From Stemphylium vesicarium (taxonomy: Eukaryota > Ascomycota > Dothideomycetes > Pleosporales > Pleosporaceae), in contig QXCR01000051.1 in NCBI GenBank assembly GCA_004380135.1, positions 62,001-126,000 of the forward strand: a stretch of 64,000 bases of DNA. Reading direction: 5' to 3'. Below, one piece after another: positions 41,401-54,645 of this stretch. Numbering within the stretch: position 1 is the first letter of the stretch; each line of letters begins with the position of its first letter. Under the pieces are notes generated by a model. The model had not been told where the DNA came from, did not search any database, and saw only the letters and a list, made by a program, of their open reading frames with translations. Both the position numbers and the translations under genes were made by a program.

Positions 41401-43925
41401 AAGGTGGGTATGAAATGAAAAAGGAAAGGGCGAGGAGTTATCTAGATGACAATGGGGCTGTGCACGTGCGTCGTAGGGAAAAAGAACGTGGAAAGCCGTG
41501 ACCGAAGCCTTGCCTACAAATACCGGAAAATCGTTCACGTACCTTGTTGACACTTCCTTGCCCATAGCCGCCGCGAACGTTGGACGTTGGCGGCTCTTGA
41601 GACATGGGCGCGGGCATAGGCGCAGCTATGGGGCCCTGTCGCTCACGCTTCCGCTTGTTGTCACGGTTCGCGGTAGGTGTGGGTGCGAAGTTGCCCATGG
41701 GAGGCAATCGCGAGGTATCCGCCCGGCCGGGTGTCTGTTGATTCGCTGCCGCTCCATATCCCGATTCCCCTCTTACGTTGCTGAGCATAACCGCATCTTC
41801 AGCTGCATTCTTCGCTGCCTGTTGTTGTGCTCTGTGGTGAGCGGCAGACTCCGGGAGGAACTGCTTGAAGTCTTCGAGAAGATCGGGCGCACCACCGAAT
41901 AGGTGAGTGACTTGGGCGTACACGTCCTGAATAGGCTTTGATTCTCGCTGGTAGGTCTGGAGTATCTCCAAGAAGTTCTTGTAGATGTCGGGATGAGCCG
42001 CAAATCGATTCTGCACCGTAGTTAGCGTCCGTGCTCTTGGATCCGCATTGAATGTCATTTACCTTGATCTTATTCACATAGCTGATGGCATGATTGAATT
42101 CAACTGGTCCTCGTTTTTCGGCTGCAGCCCCTCCCATTTGCGGGAGATGAGCAGCACCGTTCATTGCCTGTCCTTGGGGCGTACCAGAGTCGACACTTGG
42201 TGACATGAGCGAGCGGCCGGTCGCAGCTGAGACAGCATTTTGCAACTGCGAGACGCCTCTTTGCTCCTGCTGATGGGCCAATGCAGCAGCAGAGCCAGCC
42301 GGATCAGGATGGGGTCGCGAGGTGACTTCTGGTGAGTGGGGCGCTTGACCCTGTTGTCCCTGTTGCGGCCCGTACAAGGGCTGTCCCAAAGTGCGGTTAT
42401 TGGGAGAAAACATTGATTCCTGTCCTCCGGGACCCTGGGCTCTCTGCTGCTCAGGCCACGGTCGACCTTGGGCGGTTTCGTAGTAAGTGCCTTCGTGCTG
42501 CGGGGCATTGTTACCGTTAACGGCATTACTGCGGGGCGGTGACAGTGGTCTGGGGGCAGGCATGGTCGAGACCATAGTACCCATTGGTGTAGTGACTCTG
42601 ATTGCGTTCGGGTCACCGTTTGTTCCACATTCAATCTTGTAGCCGGGCGGGAGGAAAGTGTTGAAACCCTGGATCAAGGCCGGGTTGCCCGCGAACAGGG
42701 ACGAGACCCTCTCGATGACACCCGGAGTATCTATCGCACCGCTCTTGAAGTCCTTCATGATGTCGAGGAATCGGTTGTAGACGTCGGGGTGGTCGGCGAA
42801 CTGGACCTTAACTTGATCGAGGTAGCTCAATGCGTCGTTGAGAATTGGCTGTTGCCCTTGACCCATGGCCATGGATCCTGGAGGGCCAGTAAAAGGCATC
42901 AACATCTGAGCTTGAGTCGGCGCTTGCACTGCGTGCTGCATCCTGGGTGTCGTTTGTTCGTGTTGCGCGGGCGCGTTGCCGTACATGGGGCCAGACGCGT
43001 TCGGACCACCTATCGGAGGCGCAAGTGGATTTGGCCCATTCATCTGCCCAGATTGCCCTAGCAGACCGTTGGGGCCGTGTATTGTGCGCGCGGACGGAGC
43101 GACTGCGACGGGCTGATGGATCTGCATGGGCGTAGAATGATTCTGGAGCGCCGCATGCTCGCGCTGCTGTCGCTCATGGAGATCCCGATCTCGCTGCTCT
43201 GCTTCGCGCTTTACAATGTCTTCTTGCTGGTGCATTGCATGCGATTCCATTTCCCTCTCTCGGTTTTCGCGCTCGCGCATCTCCCGCTCTCTATCCGCGT
43301 TGGCTGGGTCCGAAGTCGGCATGTGTTGCTGCGGTTGCGGTTGCTGCTGCTGTTGTTGCTGTAATGTTTGCGATATTCCCGGCAACGAGTATGGAGGACC
43401 CTGGGGGCCTTGATGAGCCTGTGCTGCCGCGTCGGACGAAGGTGGGCGCTGGGCGGACATATGAGGCGAAGAGTGCTGAGGTTGCGCCGTCAGTCCTGGA
43501 AGGGTAGGGAGGTTCTGGTTGTGGGCGGTCGCGGCGTTTGAAGAGTAGTATCCGCCACCTGTGATGAAGTTAGCAGCGTAAACAGGCGCGTCGTTCGCAT
43601 GCGCTACGTACCAGACGGTGGTGGTAGTACGGGCCCTGGACCTTGCCCAGGTGACGCATGTGGGGGGCCCTGTGGATTCGCGTTGCTTGGTCTGTTATCA
43701 CTCTCAAAGTCAGCTTGGATCCAGTCAAAAGGTGGTGAAAAGACGATTTCCACAGCTTCCTCGCCCGCTGCCTCTGCCATGGCTGGGGGGACGAGAGGAC
43801 AATACGCACCCATAGGGACCGAGAGGACGCGGCGGCTGTCCTTGGCCTTGCTCTGTTTGCTGTTGATTCAGTCCAGACACGGCCGCCTGTGTCGGCGGCC
43901 ACCCGTCTCGATGCGCTGGATTCAT
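38459..43925 (-). CDS. SIN3: Sin3 transcriptional co-repressor (1680 aa)
   Basis: Scaffold of the Rpd3/HDAC co-repressor complex in the nucleus. Six exons: 43810-43925, 43612-43691, 42063-43558, 41543-42010, 39089-41392 and 38459-39037; total 1681 codons. A Gln/Pro-rich N-terminus includes a QQQQQQQ run. PAH1 has [23 protein letters not shown]2 has [20 protein letters not shown] (split by an intron); PAH3 has [20 protein letters not shown]. The Sin3 interaction domain follows with [14 protein letters not shown] and [15 protein letters not shown]. The conserved C-terminal Sin3a domain has [21 protein letters not shown] (one residue longer than quoted limits would allow as a single block, so read as [13 protein letters not shown] plus RMFVMLYE) and [16 protein letters not shown]. 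The last intron is 51 bp with no stop in frame, so retention would only add 17 residues. Confidence 0.95.
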
Positions 43926-44637
43926 GTCGGCTTTACCAGGCTGGCCGGCTTTAAGGAAGCTTGCGTGACCGGAAAGGGGGGGGAGCGTGTTGTAGTGGCT
44001 TCGACGGGCTAGCGACTGCTGGAGCTCATGGGCGGTTCGCGATGTTGCGTATAAGGCTGTCGGGTGCTGTAGGGTCCGGACCAGATCTTGGGCGATCGTT
44101 GTTGATTAGGAGGAACTGCGCAGCTCGAGCTCGCACAGTAACCGGGGCCGTACGGGACTAACGCCAAAACGACAGGGTACGATGCCGCTGGTCTATGCGA
44201 CAATATTATGCGACTCGGAATGCGCAATAAATCAGGTATAGTCGGCAGACGCGATGATGGAATCTTGGTGGCATCTGGTTTCTCTGTCAGGGACCAGCGG
44301 GATAACTGGACGGCCCGAAGGCGGTCAGTGGCAGAAAATCAGCGCGTCATCTAGCCGAGCCACTCGGCTCGCTCACACTTCTGGCCGCCTCATGGTAAGC
44401 GACGCGCGCTCGATTGAAGAATGCTTTCACTTGCAACACGAACAGTCCATTTGATGGATTCATGTGTGAAATATGCAATGATTATATATGTGCTGTGCTT
44501 CAATCACATCCGCACAGTCATATTTCTAATTGCATTCCGACATTCGGTAGACACAACGCATCTCCAACGCCTTTCCCAACCCTGAACGACCTGAAAGAAG
44601 AAAACTCGTGACACTCGTGACCCGTATTTCTCCCACC
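43926..44637. other. Intergenic region upstream of Sin3
   Basis: Sin3 promoter and 3' flank of the beta-glucosidase gene. No feature found. Confidence 0.5.
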
Positions 44638-47600
44638 CTAGAAGACCCACTGAAAGCTCTCTTTGACCTCAAAGCCGAGTTTCGCCCTGTATGATGTATT
44701 AGCGTTTGATCCGCGCTTCAAGCTTCAAGAAGATGAATGGCAGGGAAAAAAAAACGTACCTGATATCAGCGCTGCTCGCACCAACCAATATTTCGAACGC
44801 TCCCTCCTCCGCAATCCAAGCACCCGTCTGGCCCAGACTCGTGTCAAAGTAGCCAACCGAGTACTTGTTCAGCTCCAAGACTACATTCTTGGTCTCGCCT
44901 GGCTGCAAGAAGACTTTATTAAATGCCTGGAGTTCCTTCTCCGGTCGTGGGAGTGTAGATTTAACATCTTTCACGTACGCTTGCACAATCTCATGCGCAG
45001 CAACCGGACCTGTGTTGGTAACGGGCACAGTGATGGTGATGATGTCGTTTTCAGAGAGAACAGTGTCGCTGGCGCTTGGCGATCCGTACTGAAAGTTCGT
45101 GTATGTGAGGCCATGTCCGAAGGGAAATAGTGGTGCGATCTTGGAGCGTTCGTAATGCCTGTAACCCACGTAAATCCCCTCCCCGTAGACGGTCTTCAGG
45201 TTTTCACCTGGCCAGTTGTGGTACGCCGGGTTATCTTCGATCCGGACCGGGAAGGTTGTTGGCAGCTTTCCACTGGGACTGCTGTTCCCAAGAAGTACAT
45301 CTGCAAGTGCGTTGCCTGCTTCTTGTCCTTGGTACCACGCTTGCAGTATTGCAGGGGCCTTTCCTACCCACGGCATGGTGACTGGTGTTCCAGACTGGTT
45401 GACAATGACGGTGCGTGGGTTGGCAGCTAGGACAGCTTCGATCAGACGATCTTGAGATCCATTCTTTGGAAGGTCCATTGTCTGTCTGTCGTAGCCTTCA
45501 GATTCCCACTCGGCATCTAGCCCAATGACAACAACAGCCACATCAGCCTCGCGTGCAGCATCCGCGGCCTCCTGTTGGCGATCGATTTTGTCTTCCTCTT
45601 GATAACCGATACGACAACCGCCGTAGTCGTGACGTCGGCCAATGACGGAAACCTTCGAAGCAGGTCGTACCTCATTTGTGCTCTCAATAAGGATTTCAAC
45701 CGACTTGCCCTCTTCGAGATGGATTGACTTGAGAACATCTTCTGAAGCCGAGAACATCGCCTCGCCTTCTTCGCTCCAGTCCCAGTTGTCGATAAACATC
45801 TCGCCATTGAGAAACATACGGCCCGGTCCGACTGACGCAAAACTGAAGCTGTGGTTTCCAGTCGATTTGGGAGTGAGCGTAGTCTTGACTTTGAAGGAGA
45901 AGTCTGGAAGTAGTTCCATCGGCGCCGAGTCCCATAGCCAGAGATCTGTGCTGACCTTGTGCTGAACAACAGTAGGCTCGCCCTTGAATCTGTCTCCTTT
46001 GTAGTATTCTAACAGTACGCCAGTTTCGCCATTCGATGTGCAGTAGGGCGAAGCGAGCGGTAGCCACTTTGAGCTGTCGCAACCCTGCGCAAATGTGATC
46101 TCGCCATCGAATCGGTTCTGAAGCCCCTGCCAGGGCGTGACGTTGTAGTACGGATTCAAACCGGCACTTCCACCCCCACTGGCGATGGCGCGCTTGACAT
46201 TAGGACCGATCATCGCAATCCTTTTTGCGTTTTTGATTGGCAGAACGTTGTTCTCGTTCTTCAACAGCGTCAGACCTTCGATACCTGCCTGGAGGATAAG
46301 ATTCCGTGTTTCGACGTTATCGATCGACTGTTCCGGCTCCTCTAGGGTCATGTTGTTCAATCCTTTGACTTGGTCGACAAGATACAGTACCCTCGCGGCG
46401 CACTCCTCGATGTCTTTGCGAGCCAACTCACCCTTCTCTAAGCTTTCCTTCACTTGATCAACTTTGCGCCATTTGGATGGGCCTGGCATCTCGATGTCAA
46501 CGCCGGCCTTTATCGATGGCGCAGTCGCATATGTGCCAGTCCAGTCAGAGATGATAGCTCCGTTCCATCTCCACTCGCCTCGCAGAATCTCTTTGATAGA
46601 ATGTTCATATTCATCAGCGTGAATGCCGTTGATCATGTTGTAAGCACTCATTAGTGCCCATGGTGATGCTTCCCGGACGGCGATTTCGAAGGGTTTAAGG
46701 TAGATCTCACGTAGAGGTCGCTCTGCAATGACGGCATCATACGCTTGTCGCTCGGTTTCTTGCTCGTTTCCGAGAAAATGCTTGATCGTGGCAGCAACAC
46801 CCTTACTCTGAAGGCCACGGACGTAAGAAGCAGCAAGCTTTCCGGTAAGGAAAGGATCTTCCGAGTACGACTCAAAATTGCGGCCACCGAGAGGGGATCT
46901 GTGCATGCACACAGTAGGCGCAAGTAACACGTGGGCGCCACGAGCCTTCGCTTCTTCGCCAAGGTGACGACCGATCTCCTCCATCATGGGCAAGTTCCAC
47001 GTCGACGCCATGGATATGCCGCAGGGGAATAGTGCAGCCTAGCTTCGTCAGCTCGAACCGAGAAGTGCCAAGCCGGAGTACTTACAGGTGTGCCGTTAGT
47101 GAAGAACTCTCCGCGAGCGCCATTGGGTCCATCTGATGTCTTGATTGACGGAATGCCCTTTTCTGGAATAGCGACTGTTCGCCAGAAGTCCGCTCCTGCA
47201 AGTAACGAGATCTAGAAGCGTCAGCTTGACCTTGCCGTAGGGCTGTTTCCGCCTCTTTAATATAAGAAGGACGTCCGGTGGTGTGCTGAGCGCTAGAGGA
47301 GGCGTTCCACTTTGATTGCCGACGTTGGTCTGGTGAATGCCGAATTCGCTGACTGCGACACACAACAAAGTGCGACCGCAAAGCTACTGTTCGTAGGAAC
47401 AAACCTCCGGCATAGCAGTCCACTAAACGCTAGCTAACACGATTGCACGCGTGCGTTCCTCCAGGATGCCGCAGCAAAAAGGCCGAATATTCTCAAAACG
47501 GTAGTAACGACGTACCTGTTCCTCAAGTGTCAACTTGGCTGCAAGGCTTCTTGCCTTGTCCTCTGGCCGCTCCATCGAGTATATCTTCTTGCCCGCCATC

Positions 47601-47755
47601 GACTCCTCCGCTGGCGATGCGTCTTCTGGTGTTGCTACAGGGGTCAAACTGAATGTGTCAAGCGGCACAGGTTGAATCTGGATGGCGGCGTGCTTTATGT
47701 CGACTTGTCTGATATCTTCCGTAGAGCTAGCGTTTCCCAGGTTGATCGTAGCCAT
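44638..47755 (-). CDS. GH3 beta-glucosidase with PA14 insert, no signal peptide (897 aa)
   Basis: Hydrolyses terminal beta-glucosides and probably acts inside the cell. Exons 47516-47755, 47086-47211, 44760-47038 and 44638-44686 join in phase. The first intron is long for this window (304 bp). GH3 hallmarks: IKTSDGPNGARG, APTVCMHRSPLGGRNFESYS, KGVAATIKHFLGNEQE and GAIISDWTGTYAT with the nucleophile Asp. A PA14 domain is inserted around ETGVLLEYYKGDRFKGEP to ESTNEVRPASK. The C-terminal domain has LFPFGHGLTYTNFQYG and a fibronectin-III-like end. The last exon adds only 16 codons (ending ESFQWVF). The ~55-residue N-terminal extension before SMERPEDKARSLAAKLTLEE is disordered and has no signal sequence. 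Confidence 0.93.
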
Positions 47756-49747
47756 TGTAGGACAAGCCGAATTAATCAGTCAATAATGTCGGGATATCTG
47801 GGCAGATTGTCGTGCCTATCGCCACTACAACCGCTGATAGAACGAGGAATCGGCTGAGAGGAGATAAAACGAAGGGAGGAGGGCCGAGTAGAAAGACAAC
47901 AGACTCAAAGGCAATCGACTGGAGTACGTGGTCATCTTTTAGTACTCGCGCGGTGTTACAATGTGATCGTTTTCTAACGCATGGACTCAAAAGAGATGCT
48001 GGAATACCGGGTCTATTGGAAACAAGCCTTGTGCCTAGCCACGGCTCGCACGTCTCAGATATCCGTGGGCACTATTGGCCGGCGGCGGCAATCAACCGAA
48101 GTTAACGCGGACCCATCTCGATTTGTCGACGAAAGAGAGGCTCATGTGTTGTATCAATCTAGGGCTTGCCGTGCGGCTTGTAGTGGCGAAACCCGAGGCT
48201 ATTCTGCAAAGGTTACGCGGGCAAGTGCATGCTCCTTCACCCATGCCACGGATCTTGAGCGAGTATACAGCCAAACATCGTGCATAGAAGCAGCGAAAGG
48301 ACAGGTGACACGCGGATGTGGCAGAACAGTGCATGCCGCGCAGCGAGACATCCTTCTACCAGGGTAAGCAGCGCTGGAGCTGATTCGTTGCCTCCTCTTT
48401 GTTAGACGGCTGTGATAGCGGTCCTGAACTTCCGAAGCTAGTTTAAAAGGCAGTTGTAAAGCCTTCCGAAGGGCAGATTAGGCAGTCAGAGATGGCACAG
48501 CTGCGGGAGTTTGCCAATCAGTGGTGGAATAATCTCGTCGTGAGGTTGTTGCGGCCCGGTAGGCGGGTATGTTTAGCGGGAAACCGGGCCAACGAACCGT
48601 TGTGCATGTTAGCTGCATATCACGCTGACGAAGTCTCTGTCTTGCGCCAAGCGAGGGGTTGGTAGATGATAATTGATCGCAGAGGGTGAACAGATACTCG
48701 GATCGTGGACATCTAGACACCGTAATGTTGGTGGTCCCTGCCCCCACTAGGCTGTGAGATCTCGTGGTCGAACCTCATTTTCTACGAGGATTCTCAGTGC
48801 AGCCCGGTCATCTTCACCGCATTTCGTGCTGTATGCAGACAGATTGCTTATTATGAATCTATCACGTGCAGTCATTGTTATCAAAAGTCGATCATGGATG
48901 TTTGTATCACCTGATACACGGTACCCAACCACCTGACATGTGATCAATCTACTTGCGAGATGGTTCGAAGAGCAACAAATGAAGACATACTATCATACCC
49001 CATTTCAATCATACCCTGTTTCATTTTGTTACCAAATATCTGTACTTTCAAGTACATCTAGACTGCCGTTGAGATGCAAGGTCGTCTCAAACACCTCAAA
49101 GTGGTCTGTTGGCAAAGTCAGTTGTAAATGCTGCATCCGCGCCGCTCGTCCTTCGCATTGTGGGCTGCACCTCCGTCGCATCGAAAGCGCACTTCCATCT
49201 CGTATACGTGATGTTACCTACGTCAAGGTACCGAGTTGCGGCAAGATTGGCCAAGTTAGATGCAGTGTCAGTGTTTAGGAAGCAAATGTGTTGATCGTTC
49301 GCTGCCTACAGCATGTGCTGAGTAAACGTATCCCGTCTTACCTTCAGACCGCCGACTGTGGAAACTGCCGCCGAAAGCTGAGCGGTGGCCCATGTGTCCG
49401 GAGACTCGTGACTAAAGCATATGCGCCCAAAATTTGCAACTATATGGGTCTTTGTACGTGACAGACAGAGGCCGGCCCGGCAGGCCATCATTCTCGCCCT
49501 CATACTTTGATAATCAAAGCTACTGTCAATTGTAAGGACATGAGTCTTCATTTGCGAATTTTTATACAGCCAAGAAGCTATGCGAGTAGATTACAAGCCA
49601 AATCGTATTGAGAGTAAACAGACTTCTTGATGGGACAGATGAATTTGATGATATCATTCTTCGGTGCTATGGCAATACATTGCCCGTCAACAAGCTGCCA
49701 TCGTCTACCCCCTTAACAAATCCAGGTATCGCCCTTCATGAACAATC
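47756..49747. other. 2 kb intergenic region
   Basis: It lies between the beta-glucosidase promoter and the 3' end of myosin I. Short open frames exist on both strands (for example 49306-49551 minus, ATG start, 81 codons), but none has a recognisable family or splice support. No repeat, tRNA or transposon signature is visible. Confidence 0.45.
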
Positions 49748-52700
49748 CTACCAATCCTCGTCCGCCTTCCTTCCATGCATGGCAGCTTGTCTCTGCCTCA
49801 GCGCTTCCGCAAGTCCACCAGCGATACTACCGCTGCTGTCTCTAGCGCTCTCAACGGTGCTACCGCCGCTACCACTATATCCGCTATCCCTGCCGGAATC
49901 ACCATTGACAGCTTTCCTGGCAGCAGGACGCTTAGCAGGTGGAGCTGGGGGCTTGGGCTTGCCGTTTGCGGGACGAGCGGGTGGTGCTGGTGGTGGGGGA
50001 GGGGCGGCCGATTGTTGGACGATTTCCTCGAGGTAGGCAGAGGGTGCCCAGCCGGATGCGGATTTGTCGAGACGCGAAGCTAGCCACCATCCTATAGCGA
50101 GTTTTATTAGTAATTTTTCTATTATCTAGGCCCTGGTTAGAGCAAAGATCGACATACCGTTGTTCTCCTTCTGCGTGACCAGGATAATCTCATCCTTCCC
50201 AAGACTCAGCTCACCAGCACTTTGACCCGCGAAGTCGTACAGTGCCTTGTACCGAGGCTCCTTCGGTTGGGGCGGTGCTGCGGCACGCGCTTGCGGCGGC
50301 GGAGGTGGTGGTGGTGGTGCGCGTGCTGTGCCCGCTGAGGCTGTACGTGTATGAGAGCTCGTGCCATTTGACAACGCAGCGACAGGTGGTGGAATAGGCT
50401 TCGGTTGCGACGCAGCTGGTTGGGGCACAGGAGCGGGTGGAGGCACCGGTCTCGATTGCGCTGGACGAGAGGCCAGCTTCGAAGGACCTCCTCCTGGGCC
50501 ACCGGGCCGTAGAAGCTTGCCCTTTGTGATCGGCTTTGCGGCGACCTGCTTTCCCTTCGGGGTGGGCTTCGACACCGAATTGGGTGGCTCTCCTGGGCCA
50601 GTGTGGATGGTGCCACTCTTGTACAGATCATCTCTTGGTACTGCAGGATCTTTGACGCACTTGACTTGAGCCGGCTTACCAGGCTTCTTGTTGTACTCGA
50701 TACTGCCTTGCGTTAGTCTTTTCCATGTGATTACGATGCGGGTGACCTACGTTTCGCCTATCTTCAGCGTCATAGCACCTCGCAGTACGTTGGTCAGTTG
50801 TGTAAAGAACTCGGTCTTGAAGATGCAGTTGACCAGCGGATCTGGCTCAGTTGGCGAGCCGGCGCCTATCGAGAACCAGTCATCCTTGAGGGTGGAGCAG
50901 CTGATAAATTTGAGGGCGCCAACGGGTATTGTTCTTTCAGCCTGAATCTGAAGTTCTCGGTTTACCATCACCTGCTTCACGAGATAGATATTCTTCTTGG
51001 TGAGTACCAGCATACGTGCCTCTGGTTTACTCGACCGACCAAGTTTCGAGACAAGTACTTCGGCTCTGCACGAGAAGGGCACCTCTTCGTTGGATGATAT
51101 GCCGATGGCTTGGGCAATCATCTCGCCAGGGCCACCCCGGTTTCCGATGCCAAGGTAGTCGCCCATGAACCTTCGGGAACCGATCAAACTGTATCTTCTC
51201 CGCTCTTTACGGCCTTGGAGGATTTTGTGCCCTTGGTCTCGCCACTCGATAAACTCCTTGCCGCCGTTGAGTTTTCGCCAGAATCGTTGTATACGTGTTG
51301 CGCATTCTATTCGGTAGCGTAGGTAGTTCCTCCAAGCACGCTGGATGCGGATGGCCATGTTGTGCCAGTACTTGTCGCGCATCGTCTCCAAAGCAAACAA
51401 GGTCTCTGGTGTCTTGATGAACACTTTCGTTGTTCCTATTTGAAACTCCTCCGCGGGAATGTTTGTGTCCTTCAAAATCATCTTGGCGCCAGTCTCATAG
51501 TCACCAGTCCAAGTGTATTCTCCTGCGTAGGAGCACTTCGGAGATAGCAAGAAGAATCGCTCCACGAACTTGTCGAATGTTTGACGCGATGCAAAACCAG
51601 CTCTTCGAATCCGGACGTTTTCCTGTAAGCCAAGGTATTTAACTTGATGAAGCACATTCCCGTCATTGTATTCCTTTGGTGATTTGTTTTCGTTTGGTTT
51701 TATAGTACGGATGTAGGAGGGTCGAGCTTGCATGAGGGTGGTTACCAGGTCGTTCGCAGAGGCTTTAATCTTATCTCCAGCCGTCGGTGGTCGCCGCCTG
51801 TTGTCCTGATCTACCTGGTTGGGGAACAGAGTGTGCACAAAAGTGTTAGTACTTTGACCAAGCAGGTTCAGCAAGTCTTTCAGTAGTTGGTCCTTGTTCT
51901 TGTCCGTCATTCCGTCGATGGCATAAGACACTTCACCAGCGTAGTGCTTGATGACAAACTGGCCCTGGCGAGGTGTGAAGTTGGGGTTTGAAGAGAGAGC
52001 ATTAAGTCTCTGAACGAAAGTTTGATCCGCAGCAGTCGGGTCAGCATGCGCTGTTGCACAGGCGTCGTTCAAGGCGGCAAAAACACCCGGCGGTCGCTTC
52101 TCTTCGATCAAGTCGCAGACGATCTTGTTGTCGAAGTATTTGATGGGAGTCCACTTGATCTGTTCCCGCTCATATTCTTCTTGTTCTGCTTTCAGCGTCA
52201 ACTGAATGAAAATCTGTTGGAGCTTCTCGTTGACGTAGTTGATGCAAAGCTGCTCAAAGCTGTTCTTCTCGAAGATTTCGAAGCCGTAGATGTCCAGAAT
52301 ACCGATAGAGTGTGCCGTGGCACCGCGGGCTTGTAGGGATACATTGACGCGCTCTACGATCCAGTCGAAGAGGTTGAAGTAGATTCCCTTGGAGAGTGCG
52401 TCACGGACAGCCCCTGCCTGTGCGCAATTCAGAGGCACATCGTACACTGATCCTCGCCTTCCTCCCCGGCTTGTCTCCATGACACGAATCGTGAGTGCCT
52501 TGTTGACGTGTGCGGCATCCACTTCCAGGAGGTACGCCACGAAATCCACCACGGATTGGTCAACAATAGCGGCGTTGCCGGAGTCGTCTTCGCGGAAGGA
52601 TACGTTGCCCAGCCAGAGGATTGCCGCAAGCATTCGGAAGATGTTGTCTTGTTCCGCCTGAGGGAGGCCAATAACCTTCATGGCGTTCAGCGTATCGTTG

Positions 52701-53812
52701 AATTCGGCGTTATCGTCGATTCCGGGGACGTCGAAGCATTTCGACTTGCTGGTGTAAAGGTAGGCTTGCGGCTGTTGTAGACCAAAAATTTCTGGCAGTG
52801 TTAGCCTATGCCTCTTAGGCCACTTGTTCCCCAGACTTACCTCTGTAGTGTGATGATGCGGCCTTTGTGAATTGGTAGAAGATGTGGAAGTTGCGCTCGT
52901 TGGCGATCTGCCCCACTACACGCGTCTTCTCAAGTAGATAGTTGTTGATGTTTGCTCCCACGGGCTCCCCTTGAGCGTTGAAGTGAATCTCGAGGTACTT
53001 CCCGAAACGTGATGAGTTGTTGTTCCTCAGTGTCTTTGCGTTTCCAAAGGATTCAAGTAGAGGGTTCGTGGCCAGCACCATGTCCTTGATTTCTTGAATG
53101 GACGAGTTGCTTCCGCCCGAGACGTTGGCAATGTACTGCATAAGTCGCTTTGCAGCTTCTGTCTTTCCCGCTCCCGATTCACCCGAGATGATGACACACT
53201 GGTTCTCTTTGTATGCGTTCATGTTGTAGTAGGAAGATTCGGCGATTGCGAAGACGTGAGGTGGGACCTATAGCTGATCAGTTCTGGGACTTCTGAGAGA
53301 TTGCCATGCGCCGCACCTCCAGCCTGTTCTTGCCCTTGTAGCTCTCGAGTACCTGGTCCGTGTATATGCCCACTGCTACCTGTCAGCATGTCCCCCTCCA
53401 AACACATGTGCCTTCTCGTACAGTCTCGGAACGGGTTGACAGACACCAGTACGTGTCCGATATATGTCTGCGCCCATGGTCAGTCGCTGTCCTAGTGTGC
53501 TGCTGCCTGCGTCTCTGGCGCGGGGTTGGCGCAAGCCGGTCGACGCACGTATATCTCGCCATTCTCGAATCGCTTCTTCAAGTTCTCGTTGATGGCCTCG
53601 TTGGAGATCTTGCTGATGAGCGTAAGATCCGAGACGCCGACTTCCTTCTTCTTGGTCGTCTCGAAGACGGCCTTGGTTGCGAACTGCTTGACTGGTGCTC
53701 GAGCGGCGGGCTGAGCACCTCCGGCCTTGCGCGCTGCGCGGTTGGTTTTCCCCTACACACGGCATGCGTTAGCGGAATGCACTCGCGCAGAGCAACTTTT
53801 ATATGTTACCAT
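49748..53812 (-). CDS. MYO1: Class I myosin heavy chain (1221 aa)
   Basis: Actin motor for endocytosis and polarised growth, with an Arp2/3-activating tail. Eight exons: 53810-53812, 53549-53752, 53422-53467, 53317-53372, 52841-53267, 50751-52791, 50158-50702 and 49748-50091; total 1222 codons. P-loop GESGAGKT (132-139); switch region [13 protein letters not shown]; relay [20 protein letters not shown] (20 residues). The TEDS-site serine is near 360 in [11 protein letters not shown]. Two IQ motifs, [14 protein letters not shown] and [12 protein letters not shown], are followed by the TH1 domain, a Pro-rich TH2, an SH3 domain ([20 protein letters not shown], then GWWLASRL) and the acidic end DEDW. 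The first exon is only the ATG triplet (donor GTAACA), giving [10 protein letters not shown]. The arrangement is that of fungal MyoA/Myo5. Confidence 0.95.
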
Positions 53813-54645
53813 GGTTGATGCCCGATCTCGAGCTGGAACTAGTAGCAAGAGTCGGCCAGCGGTGGGGTCGTGGATACTGCTACTCCGAGGGCACCGCAGA
53901 AAGGATATCAATGAATGTCCAGGGCCAGAAGCTCTTGCAGTGTGAAGAGCGGCCGCTCAAAAGTGTGGGTGTGTAGAGATGGCCGCAATCGATCTCGAAG
54001 ACGGGGACCAACGTCAGAGGGACAGGACAAGCGTTCAATCGGGCTCGTCGGAATCGCTCTCGCCCCAGCACGAGCACAGCCACATCCACTTGCCGTACGC
54101 GCAAGCCATGCTGCGGCATAATTGCCTCGTATCCCTCCCTCTCACATCCGCCGTAATCGTATATACTTGGATTAATGCACTTCATTTTACAGACGCCTCT
54201 GCATCGCGCAAGCCTAACTTGACACAATACAGTAGAGTTTCACGCCCAATGTTCCCTCATTCAGTCAGTCCGTCACTCACTTCATCCACCTCGCTGCACC
54301 TTCCTCGGGCAGCCTCGATTTACTGCCTGATTTGTTGTCGCGCGACAAAAATACCCGCCCAGTCCGCCGCGTACACATGTTTCCTCTTACGTGTCGCTCA
54401 CTCACGCCTTAGGCATCAACATTGGCATTCGCAACCACATTCATTATTCAAGGCTACCGCCTTACGATGGAAACGCCTTTGGAAATGCAAGCCGTCGTAA
54501 ATGAGCGTTCGAATCAAAGCGAACCTTGCGTGACCCAACTTCGCCACCGTGGAAATGCCCAATACCCTGATAATAATATCCCCAAGTTCAAAGAGAAAGA
54601 AAAAAAAACGCCGTCGCTTGCACGCACAAAGTAATCGTTCAGTCG
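53813..54645. other. Intergenic region upstream of myosin I
   Basis: Promoter of the minus-strand myosin gene and 3' flank of the Polo kinase gene. No coding or repeat feature recognised. Confidence 0.5.
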
